A DNA stretch of 64,000 nt from the NCBI GenBank assembly GCA_003214465.1, contig QCLO01000004.1, forward strand, positions 45,924 through 109,923, given 5' to 3'. The notes under the pieces are model-generated. The model was given only the letters and a program-made list of their open reading frames with translations, searched no databases and was not told the DNA's origin. Positions 25,520-35,143 of the stretch are shown one piece after another. This DNA is from Acidimicrobiales bacterium AG-414-N20. GTDB taxonomy: Bacteria > Actinomycetota > Acidimicrobiia > Acidimicrobiales > MedAcidi-G1. A program made the position numbers and the translations under genes. Numbering within the stretch: the stretch's first letter is position 1; each line of letters starts with the position of its first letter.

Positions 25520-26889
25520 TGCATCAACTCGAGTTCTGATGAATCAAATTCAACTTCAAATTGTCCAAGCCTACCTATCGAGCTCTTGTCAGCTCTCACT
25601 TCTATTAGCCAATTAGATTCCTCTAAAACTTCCTTCGTGACAAAACCTTCACGATGCGCCATTGCTCTGATATCACCCCGCTCAAACGGTACCTTTAAAG
25701 TGATTGTCTTTTCCGATTTCCTCAGCGAGGAGGCTAACTTGTTTAACAACTCATCAACGCCCTCACCTGTTACAGCAGAAACCTCTACATAGTTTTCATC
25801 CCGTTTGAAAAGTTTTTCATCTACACCATTCGATTTATCAATTTTATTAAAAACCATCAACTCGGGAACTTCAGAGGCCCCTATAGCGTCCAATACTTGT
25901 CGCACTGCTTCTATGCAGCCTTCTGGGTCTGGATCGGAAGAATCAATTACGTGAAGTAATAAATCCGCTTCGATCACCACATCTAGAGTAGCCTTGAATG
26001 CTTCGACGAGTTGATGAGGCAATTTACGTACGAATCCAACTGTGTCTGTGACATAAACTGCCTCACCACCAGGAAGTTGCATTCTACGAGTTGTAGTGTC
26101 AAGGGTCGCGAATAGTCGATCTTCAACTAGCACTCCTGCATCTGTAAGCCTGTTTAAAAGTGTAGATTTTCCCGCATTTGTATAACCAACGATTGCTACC
26201 GACCTGTTACTTGTCTTGGATCTAGCTTTTGACTGAGTCGAACGATGTCTACGTAACTTATTCAAATCTTGTTCAAGTCGTCGGATTCGACGCATAAGTC
26301 TTCTTCGATCAACCTCTAACTGTGTCTCCCCTGGGCCCCTAGTTCCAATTCCTCCTGCTTGCTGACTGAAAGTCCTACCAGACTTTCTAAGCCTCGGTAA
26401 TCGATATCGGAGTTGCGCAAGCTCCACTTGGGCTTTACCTTCAAGACTGTTTGCATTCTGAGCGAAAATATCCAGTATCACTGCAGTTCGATCAAGAGCT
26501 GAACGTTTGAGTATTCCTTCTAAATTTCTTTGCTGAGCGGGAGTTAACTCGTTATCAAAAACTACCGTATCGGCATCATATTCTTCCGAAACAGAACGAA
26601 TTTCATTAGCTTTGCCATTTCCAACAAAAGTAGCTTTATCCGGTGTTTGCCTATTCTGAACTATCACAGCAACAGCATCAGCCCCTGCCGTATCAACAAG
26701 CCTTTCAAGTTCTTCAAGGGATAATTCCGTAATTTCTTTATCAGTACCTTCTAGAGAAACGCCTGCTAATACGATCCGTTCTCGAAACGAACGGTCAATC
26801 AGACCACGCTCCTCACCTGCGAAATCCCCAAATCCACCCCTGTGAGTTTCATCCCGTTCGGATTGATCTTCTATAAAAGACCTACCCAT
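25516..26889 (-). CDS. hflX: GTPase HflX, ribosome-splitting factor
   Basis: About 457 residues: an N-terminal HflX domain (GNGKANEIRS), a coiled linker ending in the conserved GPGETQLEVDRR, then the G domain with GYTNAGKST (G1), DTVGF (G3) and NKID (G4). It binds the large ribosomal subunit and splits stalled ribosomes. The ATG at 26887-26889 has GAGGTGG just upstream and is preferred over an ATG at 26901; it overlaps dapF by 8 bases. Pairing with dapF is typical of actinobacteria. Confidence 0.95.
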   Translation of the reverse strand: MGRSFIEDQSERDETHRGGFGDFAGEERGLIDRSFRERIVLAGVSLEGTDKEITELSLEELERLVDTAGADAVAVIVQNRQTPDKATFVGNGKANEIRSVSEEYDADTVVFDNELTPAQQRNLEGILKRSALDRTAVILDIFAQNANSLEGKAQVELAQLRYRLPRLRKSGRTFSQQAGGIGTRGPGETQLEVDRRRLMRRIRRLEQDLNKLRRHRSTQSKARSKTSNRSVAIVGYTNAGKSTLLNRLTDAGVLVEDRLFATLDTTTRRMQLPGGEAVYVTDTVGFVRKLPHQLVEAFKATLDVVIEADLLLHVIDSSDPDPEGCIEAVRQVLDAIGASEVPELMVFNKIDKSNGVDEKLFKRDENYVEVSAVTGEGVDELLNKLASSLRKSEKTITLKVPFERGDIRAMAHREGFVTKEVLEESNWLIEVRADKSSIGRLGQFEVEFDSSELELMQ

Positions 26890-27682
26890 TGTCCACCTCA
26901 TGTCTATCTATAAATACAGCTGGGCCAGAAAGCGATATTGATTCATCAATGGAAATGACTCCACTGCCCCCCGGCATATGGACGGTAACTGTAGATCCAG
27001 TCTGGCCCCATCTTGAAGCAACAAAGGCTGCAGCACATGCACCGGTCCCACAAGCTTCGGTAATACCTACCCCGCGCTCCCAATGTCTCATTCTTATACT
27101 TGATGAGCTGTCAATCTCTATCAAGTGAACATTTATCCCCAACGGCGCTGCCTTAGCGTTTTCACTAATCGCAAATCCTTCCAGCTCAAAATCTTCAAAG
27201 TTCTCTACTTCCACAAGCAGATGGGGGTTCCCTATATCTACTTTTGCCGCTCTAAGCACTCCTGATTCTTCAAAGCAGTTAGATTCTAGAACTTCTAAAA
27301 GCGCTCCTTCTCCAATCTCAGCGTTTACTTTCATTTCATTTTCAGTTGATAATTCTTCAATTTTTATAGATCTCAATCCGACATCTGTTTCAACATCGAA
27401 GTCAAATTTCGATACTTTTGAACTCATAAACAGAGCTTGAGCGAAACACCTGAGGCCATTACCACTCAGTTCGGCGCGTCCACCGTCTTTGTTGAAAAGA
27501 TTAAAACGACTTATAGCGTCTGAATTTTCTGAGGGTGGAGTCCCAAAAATTAAACCGTCGGCACCAATACCATTAACAGAATCACAATATTTTCGGGCAG
27601 CCTCAGATGGATTTTCTGGAAGCTCTTCTAAAAGAGCAATCAAGAAAACATTTCCAAGACCCTGATGTCTAGTTAATTCCAT
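26882..27682 (-). CDS. dapF: Diaminopimelate epimerase (DapF)
   Basis: 266 residues in two similar halves. The two catalytic cysteines are present, in SGNGLRCFAQ (about 80) and TEACGTGACA (about 213). It converts LL- to meso-diaminopimelate for lysine and peptidoglycan. It is 10 bases from miaA and overlaps hflX, inside the miaB-miaA-dapF-hflX order known from mycobacteria and streptomycetes. Confidence 0.95.
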   Translation of the reverse strand: MELTRHQGLGNVFLIALLEELPENPSEAARKYCDSVNGIGADGLIFGTPPSENSDAISRFNLFNKDGGRAELSGNGLRCFAQALFMSSKVSKFDFDVETDVGLRSIKIEELSTENEMKVNAEIGEGALLEVLESNCFEESGVLRAAKVDIGNPHLLVEVENFEDFELEGFAISENAKAAPLGINVHLIEIDSSSSIRMRHWERGVGITEACGTGACAAAFVASRWGQTGSTVTVHMPGGSGVISIDESISLSGPAVFIDRHEVDNG

Positions 27683-27692
27683 TTAGCTAGTT

Positions 27693-28673
27693 TCACAGAT
27701 AATTAGGAACTTTTACGAGTTCATTTAAAGTATTTGCACCAATCTCATCAAATACCTTTATTACTTTTTCTAATGCTTCAAGAGGATTCTCATCTAAGTC
27801 CATCCATTCAATTCTTGGGTCTCTTCTGAACCACTTCTCTTGTCGTCTAGCGAAACGCCTTGTCGACGAAATAGCTGATTCAATTGCTTCTTCAAGACTG
27901 TTTTTACCTTCTATATAAGAAATTATTTGTTTATAACCAAGAGCTTGAGAAGCAGTTTTAGAAAGCTCTCTCCCGCCAGATACTAAATTTCTAACTTCTT
28001 CTACAAACCCTTCTTCGATTTGCATTTTGTATCGCTCAGCTATCCGAGAATCATTTAAATCTCTAGGAAGCCTGATACCAATTTGTGTGAAAGGTGAAGG
28101 AGGGTACACATCTAGACCGGGTCCGAAAGAAGAGAATGGGCGGCCGGCGCCTAGTGTAACTTCGAGCGCTCTGACAATACGTCTACGATTACCAGGTTCG
28201 ATTTTCGTAGCTGCAGCTGGATCAAGATCTTTAAGTTTTCCATATAGAAAAGAGGTTTCAGAGATCAATTCGATTTCATCACGAATACTTAGAAATCTGG
28301 GAGGGATTTCCAATCTGTCAACTACCGCACGAACATGTAAACCAGTTCCACCTACCAAAACCGCTCTATTCCCTCTATGTGTAATTTCACTCAAAGCCTT
28401 TTCAACAGCGGACTGAAAAAGAGGAAGTGCGAATTCTTCTGAAGGGTCAACAATATTAATTACGTGATGAGGTATTTCCTCTTGTTCAGCAACAGTAGGA
28501 GTTGCAGTACCTATATCCATTCCTTTATAAATTGCCATAGAGTCAATCGAAATTATTTCTATATTCGGACGACGTCTCGCTAATTCAATTGCTAAGGAAG
28601 ATTTTCCTGATGCTGTAGTCCCTACTATAAGCAGATTTCCGTTAAGAGGAGTTTCTTCATTTTTTCTAAGCAC
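27693..28673 (-). CDS. miaA: tRNA dimethylallyltransferase (MiaA)
   Basis: 326 residues with the P-loop VGTTASGKSS (about 17-26), the conserved ISIDSMAIYKGMDIGTATP-type substrate region, LVGGTGLHVRA, and the C-terminal RRFARRQEKWFRRD that contacts tRNA. It prenylates A37 of tRNAs reading UNN codons; MiaB next door then adds the methylthio group. It uses a GTG start that overlaps the miaB stop by 8 bases. Confidence 0.95.
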   Translation of the reverse strand: MLRKNEETPLNGNLLIVGTTASGKSSLAIELARRRPNIEIISIDSMAIYKGMDIGTATPTVAEQEEIPHHVINIVDPSEEFALPLFQSAVEKALSEITHRGNRAVLVGGTGLHVRAVVDRLEIPPRFLSIRDEIELISETSFLYGKLKDLDPAAATKIEPGNRRRIVRALEVTLGAGRPFSSFGPGLDVYPPSPFTQIGIRLPRDLNDSRIAERYKMQIEEGFVEEVRNLVSGGRELSKTASQALGYKQIISYIEGKNSLEEAIESAISSTRRFARRQEKWFRRDPRIEWMDLDENPLEALEKVIKVFDEIGANTLNELVKVPNYL

Positions 28674-30141
28674 TTTGCTCTGCCATTACGGGAATACGTT
28701 TGCGATGCTTGGGAGCAGCAACTATCTCTACTAATTCGCCAAGAAGGTAATGGGAAGGAGCTTCCGTAACTTCAACACGAGCATAAGCTCCCACTCGAAG
28801 AGATTCCTGCGATTTCAAATGAAGAATTTTATTCTGCCTTGTTCGAGCTTTAATTAGACCTGTCCCTTTTTTTGATTGACCTTCAACTAAAACCTCTTCT
28901 ACTCTGCCCACACGTTCTTTATGTTTCAATAATGAAGATCTCTTAACAACCTCCCTCAAAGTTTCATACCTTCGCACAGCTATATCATGATCAACAAACT
29001 TTGAGTCCATCTCGGCTGCATCCGTTCCAGGTCGTGGGGAGAAAATATATGTATAAGCAGCGTCAAATTGTGCTTCAGCTACTACCTCAAGAGTGTCTTC
29101 GAAATCTTTGTCGCTTTCACCAGGAAAACCAACAATCAAATCCGTAGTCACTGATAAGTCTTCTATCCCGCTACGTGCTTGTTGTACTTTTTTCAAAAAG
29201 CGTTCGTTTGTATAACCACGGTGCATTGCCGACAGAATCGAATTACTTCCAGACTGCAATGGGAGGTGTAAATGCTCACAAACACTTTCCGTTTCCGACA
29301 TTGCAGCAACGATCTCTAAAGTCAAATCTTTTGGATGAGGGCTAATAAAACGAACCCTTTCAATTCCTTCAATCAAGCCGACACTTTTCAGCAAGTCCGC
29401 AAAAAGTGGTTTAATTTTTCGTTTCTTGGCCTCCAACCAAAGATCCCCGACTTGAAAAGTATCTGTCTCGGAGGGATCTTCTGACCTTAATTTTTTTGTC
29501 AAGTCACGCCCATAAGAATTTACATTTTGACCCAACAGAGTTATTTCTGTTACTCCCTGGTCGGCAAAATTTTTTGCTTCATCTAAAAGCTGTCCGAACG
29601 GTCTGCTTATTTCAGGTCCACGTACCGAAGGAACTATGCAGTAAGTACAGGTATTGTCACAACCAATCTGAATCGTTATCCACGCTCGATGATCTACTTC
29701 TCTTCGAACAGGAAGCGCGGAGGGAAAAGCTTGATTATCCTCTTCAACTAGCTCCTCTAGGATTTCAATTACTGGCCCTTGACTTTGTGATTTCTTTAGT
29801 AGCTTTACGGCATTTTGAACATTATGAGTTCCAAAGACAACGTCAACATGTTTCGCACGTTGCTGAATCAATTCCCTATCTTTTTGAGCTAAACACCCCC
29901 CGACTGCTATCTGCACGTTAGGTCTTTCGGTTTTTAAAGTTTTCAAATTTCCTAAAGCACCATAGAGACGGTTATCAGCATTTTCTCTTATGCAGCAGGT
30001 ATTAAGAACAATGACATCTGCTTCCTCTTCTGATGCAGCAGGAATTAATCCATCCGCTTCTAGCAGACCGGATATGCGTTCACTGTCATGTTCGTTCATC
30101 TGGCACCCGTAGGTGCGCACCGCGTACTTTCGGCGCTCCAT
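28666..30141 (-). CDS. miaB: tRNA-2-methylthio-N6-dimethylallyladenosine synthase (MiaB)
   Basis: 491 residues. The N-terminal UPF0004 domain has three cysteines (TYGCQMN, LNTCCIRE, GGCLAQ), the radical-SAM cluster is in GCDNTCTYCIVP (about 155-166), and a TRAM domain closes the C-terminus. After QNVNSYGRDL there is an insert of roughly 20-25 charged residues before FADLL that I do not expect in MiaB; it lies on the outer side of the radical-SAM barrel. It uses SAM to add a methylthio group to i6A37. No recX gene lies between it and recA. Confidence 0.94.
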   Translation of the reverse strand: MERRKYAVRTYGCQMNEHDSERISGLLEADGLIPAASEEEADVIVLNTCCIRENADNRLYGALGNLKTLKTERPNVQIAVGGCLAQKDRELIQQRAKHVDVVFGTHNVQNAVKLLKKSQSQGPVIEILEELVEEDNQAFPSALPVRREVDHRAWITIQIGCDNTCTYCIVPSVRGPEISRPFGQLLDEAKNFADQGVTEITLLGQNVNSYGRDLTKKLRSEDPSETDTFQVGDLWLEAKKRKIKPLFADLLKSVGLIEGIERVRFISPHPKDLTLEIVAAMSETESVCEHLHLPLQSGSNSILSAMHRGYTNERFLKKVQQARSGIEDLSVTTDLIVGFPGESDKDFEDTLEVVAEAQFDAAYTYIFSPRPGTDAAEMDSKFVDHDIAVRRYETLREVVKRSSLLKHKERVGRVEEVLVEGQSKKGTGLIKARTRQNKILHLKSQESLRVGAYARVEVTEAPSHYLLGELVEIVAAPKHRKRIPVMAEQSA

Positions 30142-30220
30142 GTATTCAGGCTAGGTCAAGTTGGTGAGACTTACTAAAAGTCGACCATTTTTAGTCGTGT
30201 TTACAAGTAAAAAAGCTGTT

Positions 30221-31366
30221 TTATTCCTCTAACTCGATTGGAAGATCATCAGTTTCTGTAAATTCATCGACTAACTCTGCTTCTTCTTTAACTGCTTCCA
30301 CTGATTCTTCAGTATCTGGCATTGCTTCACGCCAGACCCTGTCAGTGATTTCCATCATTACCTCAGGGTTTTCTGTAAGGAAACGTTTTGCATTTTCCCT
30401 TCCTTGACCCAGCTGTTCACCTTCATAGGTGTACCAAGCACCTGACTTTTTGACTATGTCAAGATCAGATCCAAGATCAATGACTGAACCTTCTCGGCTT
30501 ATTCCTGCACCATACATGATGTCAAATTCTGCTTGTCGGAAAGGGGGTGCACATTTATTCTTGACTACTTTTACCCTAGTTCTGTTACCTACAATTTCAG
30601 TGCCGTCTTTAATCGCTTCAATCCGTCTTATATCAAGTCGAACTGACGAGTAAAATTTCAGGGCCCGACCACCAGGGGTTGTTTCCGGAGAGCCAAACAT
30701 TACACCAATTTTTTCTCGTAATTGATTAATGAAAATGCAGATTGTTTTTGATTTATTCAAATTTGAAGTTAATTTTCTAAGCGCTTGCGACATCAAACGC
30801 GCCTGCAAACCTACATGCGTGTCACCCATATCACCCTCTATTTCGGCTCTGGGTGTTAACGCTGCTACAGAATCAATTACTACGACATCAAGAGCACCTG
30901 AGCGTATAAGCATGTCCGCAATTTCAAGTGCTTGTTCACCAGTATCAGGTTGTGAAATTAAAAGCTCATCTACATCAACGCCAATAGCTTTTGCATAAAC
31001 CGGATCCATTGCATGCTCTGCATCTATATACGCACAGATCCCGCCATTTCTTTGCGCTTCTGCCACGACATGAGTAGCTAAGGTGGTCTTTCCAGAGCCT
31101 TCGGGGCCAAATATTTCCGCTATTCGACCTCTGGGCATTCCACCTATTCCAAGAGCTAGATCAAGAGCTAATGCGCCTGTAGGAACACTTTCCATCGACA
31201 TGGAACCCTTATCGCCCATTTTCATGACCGCTCCCTGTCCAAATTGTTTTTCAATTTGTCCTAAAGTGGTATCAAGCGCCTTTACCCTGTCGGAGTTATT
31301 AGCTGCTCTTGCATCAAAATTTTCCTGAGCCTCTTGAGTCTTTGTTCCCTTAGCCGCCTTACTCAT
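30221..31366 (-). CDS. recA: Recombinase RecA
   Basis: 381 residues from the ATG at 31364-31366, which has GGAG 7 bases upstream; the open frame extends 17 codons further, but those are not RecA-like. Walker A is GPEGSGKTT (about 95-103), loop L1 and the MAW region follow, and [14 protein letters not shown] marks loop L2. The tail is strongly acidic, as usual. It carries out strand exchange and triggers LexA cleavage. An SOS box lies 150 bases upstream. It has a short gap to miaB with no recX. Confidence 0.97.
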   Translation of the reverse strand: MSKAAKGTKTQEAQENFDARAANNSDRVKALDTTLGQIEKQFGQGAVMKMGDKGSMSMESVPTGALALDLALGIGGMPRGRIAEIFGPEGSGKTTLATHVVAEAQRNGGICAYIDAEHAMDPVYAKAIGVDVDELLISQPDTGEQALEIADMLIRSGALDVVVIDSVAALTPRAEIEGDMGDTHVGLQARLMSQALRKLTSNLNKSKTICIFINQLREKIGVMFGSPETTPGGRALKFYSSVRLDIRRIEAIKDGTEIVGNRTRVKVVKNKCAPPFRQAEFDIMYGAGISREGSVIDLGSDLDIVKKSGAWYTYEGEQLGQGRENAKRFLTENPEVMMEITDRVWREAMPDTEESVEAVKEEAELVDEFTETDDLPIELEE

Positions 31367-31516
31367 TGTATTTCTCCATTCATTTCTATAAATTGCTTCT
31401 TCTAATGAAACTCCCATGCTTTATGAGAGCCTTAATGTGCTTAATTAACAATAAGAAACCGGTGTGACAGTACTTATAACGGCTACTAATCAGTGTTAAT
31501 AACATAAGCGTAATTG

Positions 31517-31530
31517 CGAACATGTGTTCG
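31517..31530. promoter_or_regulatory. SOS box of recA
   Basis: CGAACATGTGTTCG matches the LexA operator perfectly (GAAC-ATGT-GTTC). It lies between the divergent recA and msrB genes, next to a possible -35 of msrB, so LexA may touch both promoters. Confidence 0.9.
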
Positions 31531-31560
31531 TTGCAAGCATTTAGCAAATTTTTTTTATAA
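31531..31560 (+). promoter_or_regulatory. Candidate msrB promoter
   Basis: TTGCAA (31531-31536) and TTATAA (31555-31560) are 18 bases apart and 28 bases before the msrB ATG. The -35 touches the recA SOS box. Confidence 0.4.
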
Positions 31561-31588
31561 AACCGCTATTTCCTGCTAACTTCCTCAT

Positions 31589-32002
31589 ATGAGCTCAACC
31601 CCTTCTAACAGCAAAAACTCTCTTGCCGATACTGAACTTCTGAAAGAACGCTTATCGGATATGGCATTCCATTGCACTCAAGAATCTGGCACAGAACCGG
31701 CTTTTACTGGTATTTATACGGATGAAAAAACTCAAGGAACCTACAGATGTATTGTCTGCGACATTGACCTTTTTAGTAGTACAGAAAAATATGATTCAGG
31801 AAGTGGTTGGCCTAGCTTTTGGAATCCAATTGATGAAAAATCTGTAGAAACTGAAATGGATAACAGTCACGGCATGCAACGAATAGAAGTGACGTGTGCT
31901 TCTTGTGGCGCACATCTTGGACATGTTTTTCCTGATGGTCCTCAACCTACTGGAAAACGATTCTGCATCAACTCAGCCTGCTTACAGTTAATACCTGAAT
32001 AA
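31589..32002 (+). CDS. msrB: Peptide-methionine (R)-S-oxide reductase (MsrB)
   Basis: A 137-residue MsrB domain without signal peptide, so cytosolic. Two CxxC zinc pairs are present (CIVCD and CASCG), with the GSGWPSFW core and the catalytic Cys in RFCINSACL. It reduces methionine-R-sulfoxide in proteins. It is the only plus-strand gene between lexA and the accessory region, and sits where clgR is found between cinA and recA in related actinobacteria. Confidence 0.95.
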   Translation: MSSTPSNSKNSLADTELLKERLSDMAFHCTQESGTEPAFTGIYTDEKTQGTYRCIVCDIDLFSSTEKYDSGSGWPSFWNPIDEKSVETEMDNSHGMQRIEVTCASCGAHLGHVFPDGPQPTGKRFCINSACLQLIPE

Positions 32003-32021
32003 CTCGAACTTTTTTTCAGTC

Positions 32022-33269
32022 TTAATAAATAGAGGATTCAAGTCGTTTACGGAGTGCGTTTAATACTGTGATTACAGTGAATTGGCGTATCTGAGCCCTG
32101 TCGAAAGGGAAAACGACTTTAAAGGACTCAACATAACCCTTCACGTTAGTAGCCATCCAAACTGTTCCTGGTTCTTGCCCTTCATGTGGATATGGGCCAG
32201 CCGCTCCGCTCACGGCAACCGATACATCAGCGCCCAGAACTGCACAAACCCCCAAGGCCATCGCCTCAACCGCCTCTTGACTAACTACTGAAATGTCTTT
32301 TGGAACATTAAGTAGAGATCTTTTTACATCAGCGTCATACGCGACAATCGACCCAATATACGAATCACTAGATCCAGGGATCTCCGTTAATCTGCTCCCT
32401 ATCATTCCCCCAGTTATGGATTCAGCAGTGGCAAAAGTTAATGATTGAGCTTTCAGCTGATCCAAAACTACAGACTCCATAGTTTGATGATCTACAGCAA
32501 AAATATGATCTCCGATGAGTTCTCGTAAAACATTTTCTTCATGGTCCAAAAGGGAATCCGATTGTTCCTTATTGACTGCTTTTGCAGTAATTCGAACCTT
32601 GACACCTTCAATCCCACTCGCCTGAAAGGCAAGAGTCACTTCACCATCACCATTAAGACGCTCTATCTCCTCAGCCAAATCTTCTGCAAGTCCCGATTCA
32701 GAATGACCCCAGGTTTTAAGCACTCTGGAACTTATTACAGACTTCTCACCAGATCGCGAAACTAGATCTTGAAGAACAGTACCTTCAAGCATTTGCTTCA
32801 TTTCCGTTGGAACACCTGGCACTAAATAAATCACTTTCCCTTCATGCATTGGGCAAATCAATCCAGCAGCTGTACCAGGCATTTCTGCAATCGCATTTGC
32901 ACCTACTGGAACATCAGCTTGCTTGAGATTGTTTTCGGGCATTGGTCTTCCACGACTAGAAAAACGTTCTTGGATTCGTTCAACTATCTCCATGTCACGC
33001 ACAAGTTCAACACCCATCAGTTCGGCTACAACCTCGCGTGTCAAATCATCCTGAGTGGGACCAAGTCCTCCTGTGACTATTAAGGCCTCAGCTCTTTCAA
33101 GCGCCGAGGCTAAAACCTCTAACATTCTTTCAGGGTTGTCACCCACAACGGTCTGGAAATGACAATCAACACCCGTCTCTGCCAAACGTTCTGCAATCCA
33201 AGCAGAATTGGTGTCAATTATCTGTCCTAATAAGATCTCAGTTCCGACCGCAACTATTTCACAACGCAC
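32022..33269 (-). CDS. cinA: CinA-like protein (MoCF domain plus NMN amidohydrolase domain)
   Basis: 415 residues with a GTG start and AGGG 8 bases upstream. The N-terminal MoaB/Mog-like domain has ILLGQIIDTNSAWIAE and TGGLGPTQDDLTRE; the C-terminal CinA domain has TAESITGGMIGSRLTEIPGS, then AVSGAAGP. Family members cleave ADP-ribose and deamidate NMN in NAD recycling; a DNA-damage or competence link is by name and gene neighbourhood only. It is 9 bases from pgsA. Confidence 0.92.
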   Translation of the reverse strand: MRCEIVAVGTEILLGQIIDTNSAWIAERLAETGVDCHFQTVVGDNPERMLEVLASALERAEALIVTGGLGPTQDDLTREVVAELMGVELVRDMEIVERIQERFSSRGRPMPENNLKQADVPVGANAIAEMPGTAAGLICPMHEGKVIYLVPGVPTEMKQMLEGTVLQDLVSRSGEKSVISSRVLKTWGHSESGLAEDLAEEIERLNGDGEVTLAFQASGIEGVKVRITAKAVNKEQSDSLLDHEENVLRELIGDHIFAVDHQTMESVVLDQLKAQSLTFATAESITGGMIGSRLTEIPGSSDSYIGSIVAYDADVKRSLLNVPKDISVVSQEAVEAMALGVCAVLGADVSVAVSGAAGPYPHEGQEPGTVWMATNVKGYVESFKVVFPFDRAQIRQFTVITVLNALRKRLESSIY

Positions 33270-33278
33270 TATAGAACC

Positions 33279-33866
33279 CTATTCACCGGTTGTACTCGTC
33301 GCAAGAATTCCATCCATTAGATATTGAATCCCTGTAGCAACAGTGAAAACAACAGCAACCCACAGTCCAAAATCAACAAACCACTGAGAGTTCTCCAACC
33401 AAGGTACAACCGCAACCATCAAAGCGAGCCCTTGAACAGTTGTCTTCCATTTCGCGGATTTACGAGCTGGAATCGATAAGCCTTTACGCGCCATCAGTAA
33501 TCTGTAGAAAGTTATAAAAATCTCCCTAAGAGCAAGGAGAGCAACTGGCAACAAATGAAATCTTTCTACTTCAACAAGACAAAGTGCAGTTCCGATCACT
33601 ACTACTTTGTCTGCTAAAGGGTCGATAAAAGCACCCCATCTACTGACTGTTCCACGGATTCGAGCCAGATGACCATCTAAAATATCTGATGCAGCCAAAA
33701 CAAAACCTAGCAACACTGCCAACCAGGAAGTTCCAATACTCTCTTCTGCTTCCAAAACTGCCCAAAATAATAAAGGGGAAAGTAGTAAACGTGAAAGAGA
33801 AACCAAGTTCGCAGGACTTACAACAGTAGCTAATGGATGTCTGTAACTTTCATCTCTCTTAATCAA
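33279..33866 (-). CDS. pgsA: CDP-alcohol phosphatidyltransferase (PgsA-like)
   Basis: 195 residues and several membrane helices. The CDP-alcohol signature D-G-x2-A-R-x8-G-x3-D-x3-D is met by ILDGHLARIRGTVSRWG and FIDPLADK. It probably makes phosphatidylglycerophosphate from CDP-diacylglycerol and glycerol-3-phosphate. The TTG start overlaps the rimO TGA by 4 bases (TTGA). The pgsA-cinA-recA order is common in actinobacteria. Confidence 0.9.
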   Translation of the reverse strand: MIKRDESYRHPLATVVSPANLVSLSRLLLSPLLFWAVLEAEESIGTSWLAVLLGFVLAASDILDGHLARIRGTVSRWGAFIDPLADKVVVIGTALCLVEVERFHLLPVALLALREIFITFYRLLMARKGLSIPARKSAKWKTTVQGLALMVAVVPWLENSQWFVDFGLWVAVVFTVATGIQYLMDGILATSTTGE

Positions 33867-35107
33867 GTTAAATCAGCCTCCAAATCTGGTCCTAGCGATC
33901 CTTTTACAATCAAATCAGTAAACTCCCCCACCTGGCAAGAATCAGGTACAGAAACAACGCCATCTATCTCTGGAGCTTCTCTATAAGTTCTGCCGACCCC
34001 ATGAGAATCGACCAATACAGAGATTCTTTCACCTATCAAGGCATCTCTTTTTGAAGACGTTATCTCATCTTGTAAACAACTAAGTTCTTTCAATCGCTCA
34101 ATAATAAGTGACCTGTCAATTTTTCCCTCAAGACCTGAAGCATAGGTGCCTTGTTCATCACTAAAAGAAAAAAATCCGCACCAGTCCAATTGCATTTCCT
34201 TTATAAAATCAATCAACTGATCCTGATCTTCCTCAGTTTCTCCTGGATAACCAACTATGAAATTCGAGCGGAAGACAGCATTCGGAGAATTTCTCCGAAT
34301 TTCAGAGATTAAATCTCTAAACCGTTCGGCATCACCCCAACGCTTCATCCTCCTCATTAGTGGAGACGAAACATGCTGCAAAGAAAGGTCAAAATACGGA
34401 ACTGTTAGTGAGCACATAACATCTATCAATTGTTGATTTAATTCTGATGGGTAAAGGTAAAGGAGTCTTACCCAGTCAACCCTTTGCGTTATTTCTTCTA
34501 TCAAAGGAATTATCGACTTTTCACCAACGCCCTGATCTCTTCCATATGCTGCTAAATCTTGAGCTACAAGAACAACTTCCTTAACCTGTAATGATTCAAC
34601 CTCTTCAAGTATGGAATTAATATCACGACTTCGTTGTGGTCCTCTAAAAGATGGTATTGAACAGAAACCGCAGGCCCTATCACAACCTTCTGCAACCTTG
34701 AGATACGCCCAAGGTCTGATTGATGCCGGACGAGGCAAATTCAATAGATCGAATTCTGGAACATTGGCTTTTTTAGTTAAAGAAACGGAAACACCAAATC
34801 CGGCTACACGATTGACTTCAGGTAAAACGTCTTGTAATTCACTCCCGTATCTTTCGGCCAAACAACCGGTTACGACAATTTCGCTATCTTCATTTCTAAG
34901 TTCATCCAGACTTAAAATCGTCTCGATTGATTCCTCTCTTGCCTCTTCAATAAAAGCACAAGTATTTACAACTATTAAGTCAGCACTGGCTAAATCATCC
35001 GTAGCTTCCATGCCATCTGAAAGTAATGATCCTGCCAATTTCTCTGAATCGACTTCATTTTTTGGACACCCGAGAGTGACTAGGTGAAATTTTGAACCGT
35101 TTCCCAT
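33863..35107 (-). CDS. rimO: Ribosomal protein S12 methylthiotransferase (RimO)
   Basis: About 414 residues. UPF0004 cysteines in LGCPKNE, NTCAF and TGCLAE, the radical-SAM cluster in GCDRACGFCSIP (about 139-150), and a C-terminal TRAM domain. The PSFRG following the cluster and the LGCPKN start separate it from MiaB. It methylthiolates an Asp of S12. A GTG precedes the ATG at 35105-35107 in frame; either may be used. Confidence 0.93.
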   Translation of the reverse strand: MGNGSKFHLVTLGCPKNEVDSEKLAGSLLSDGMEATDDLASADLIVVNTCAFIEEAREESIETILSLDELRNEDSEIVVTGCLAERYGSELQDVLPEVNRVAGFGVSVSLTKKANVPEFDLLNLPRPASIRPWAYLKVAEGCDRACGFCSIPSFRGPQRSRDINSILEEVESLQVKEVVLVAQDLAAYGRDQGVGEKSIIPLIEEITQRVDWVRLLYLYPSELNQQLIDVMCSLTVPYFDLSLQHVSSPLMRRMKRWGDAERFRDLISEIRRNSPNAVFRSNFIVGYPGETEEDQDQLIDFIKEMQLDWCGFFSFSDEQGTYASGLEGKIDRSLIIERLKELSCLQDEITSSKRDALIGERISVLVDSHGVGRTYREAPEIDGVVSVPDSCQVGEFTDLIVKGSLGPDLEADLT

Positions 35108-35143
35108 CACTTAAGGCTAGGTGCAAAGACAACTAAGAATTGA

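Noticed and set aside
34611..35087. Plus-strand frame opposite rimO
   Set aside because: Antisense to a conserved gene, composition typical of a shadow frame, no known features. The same applies to frames opposite ftsK (37889-38374), miaB (29496-29921) and recA.
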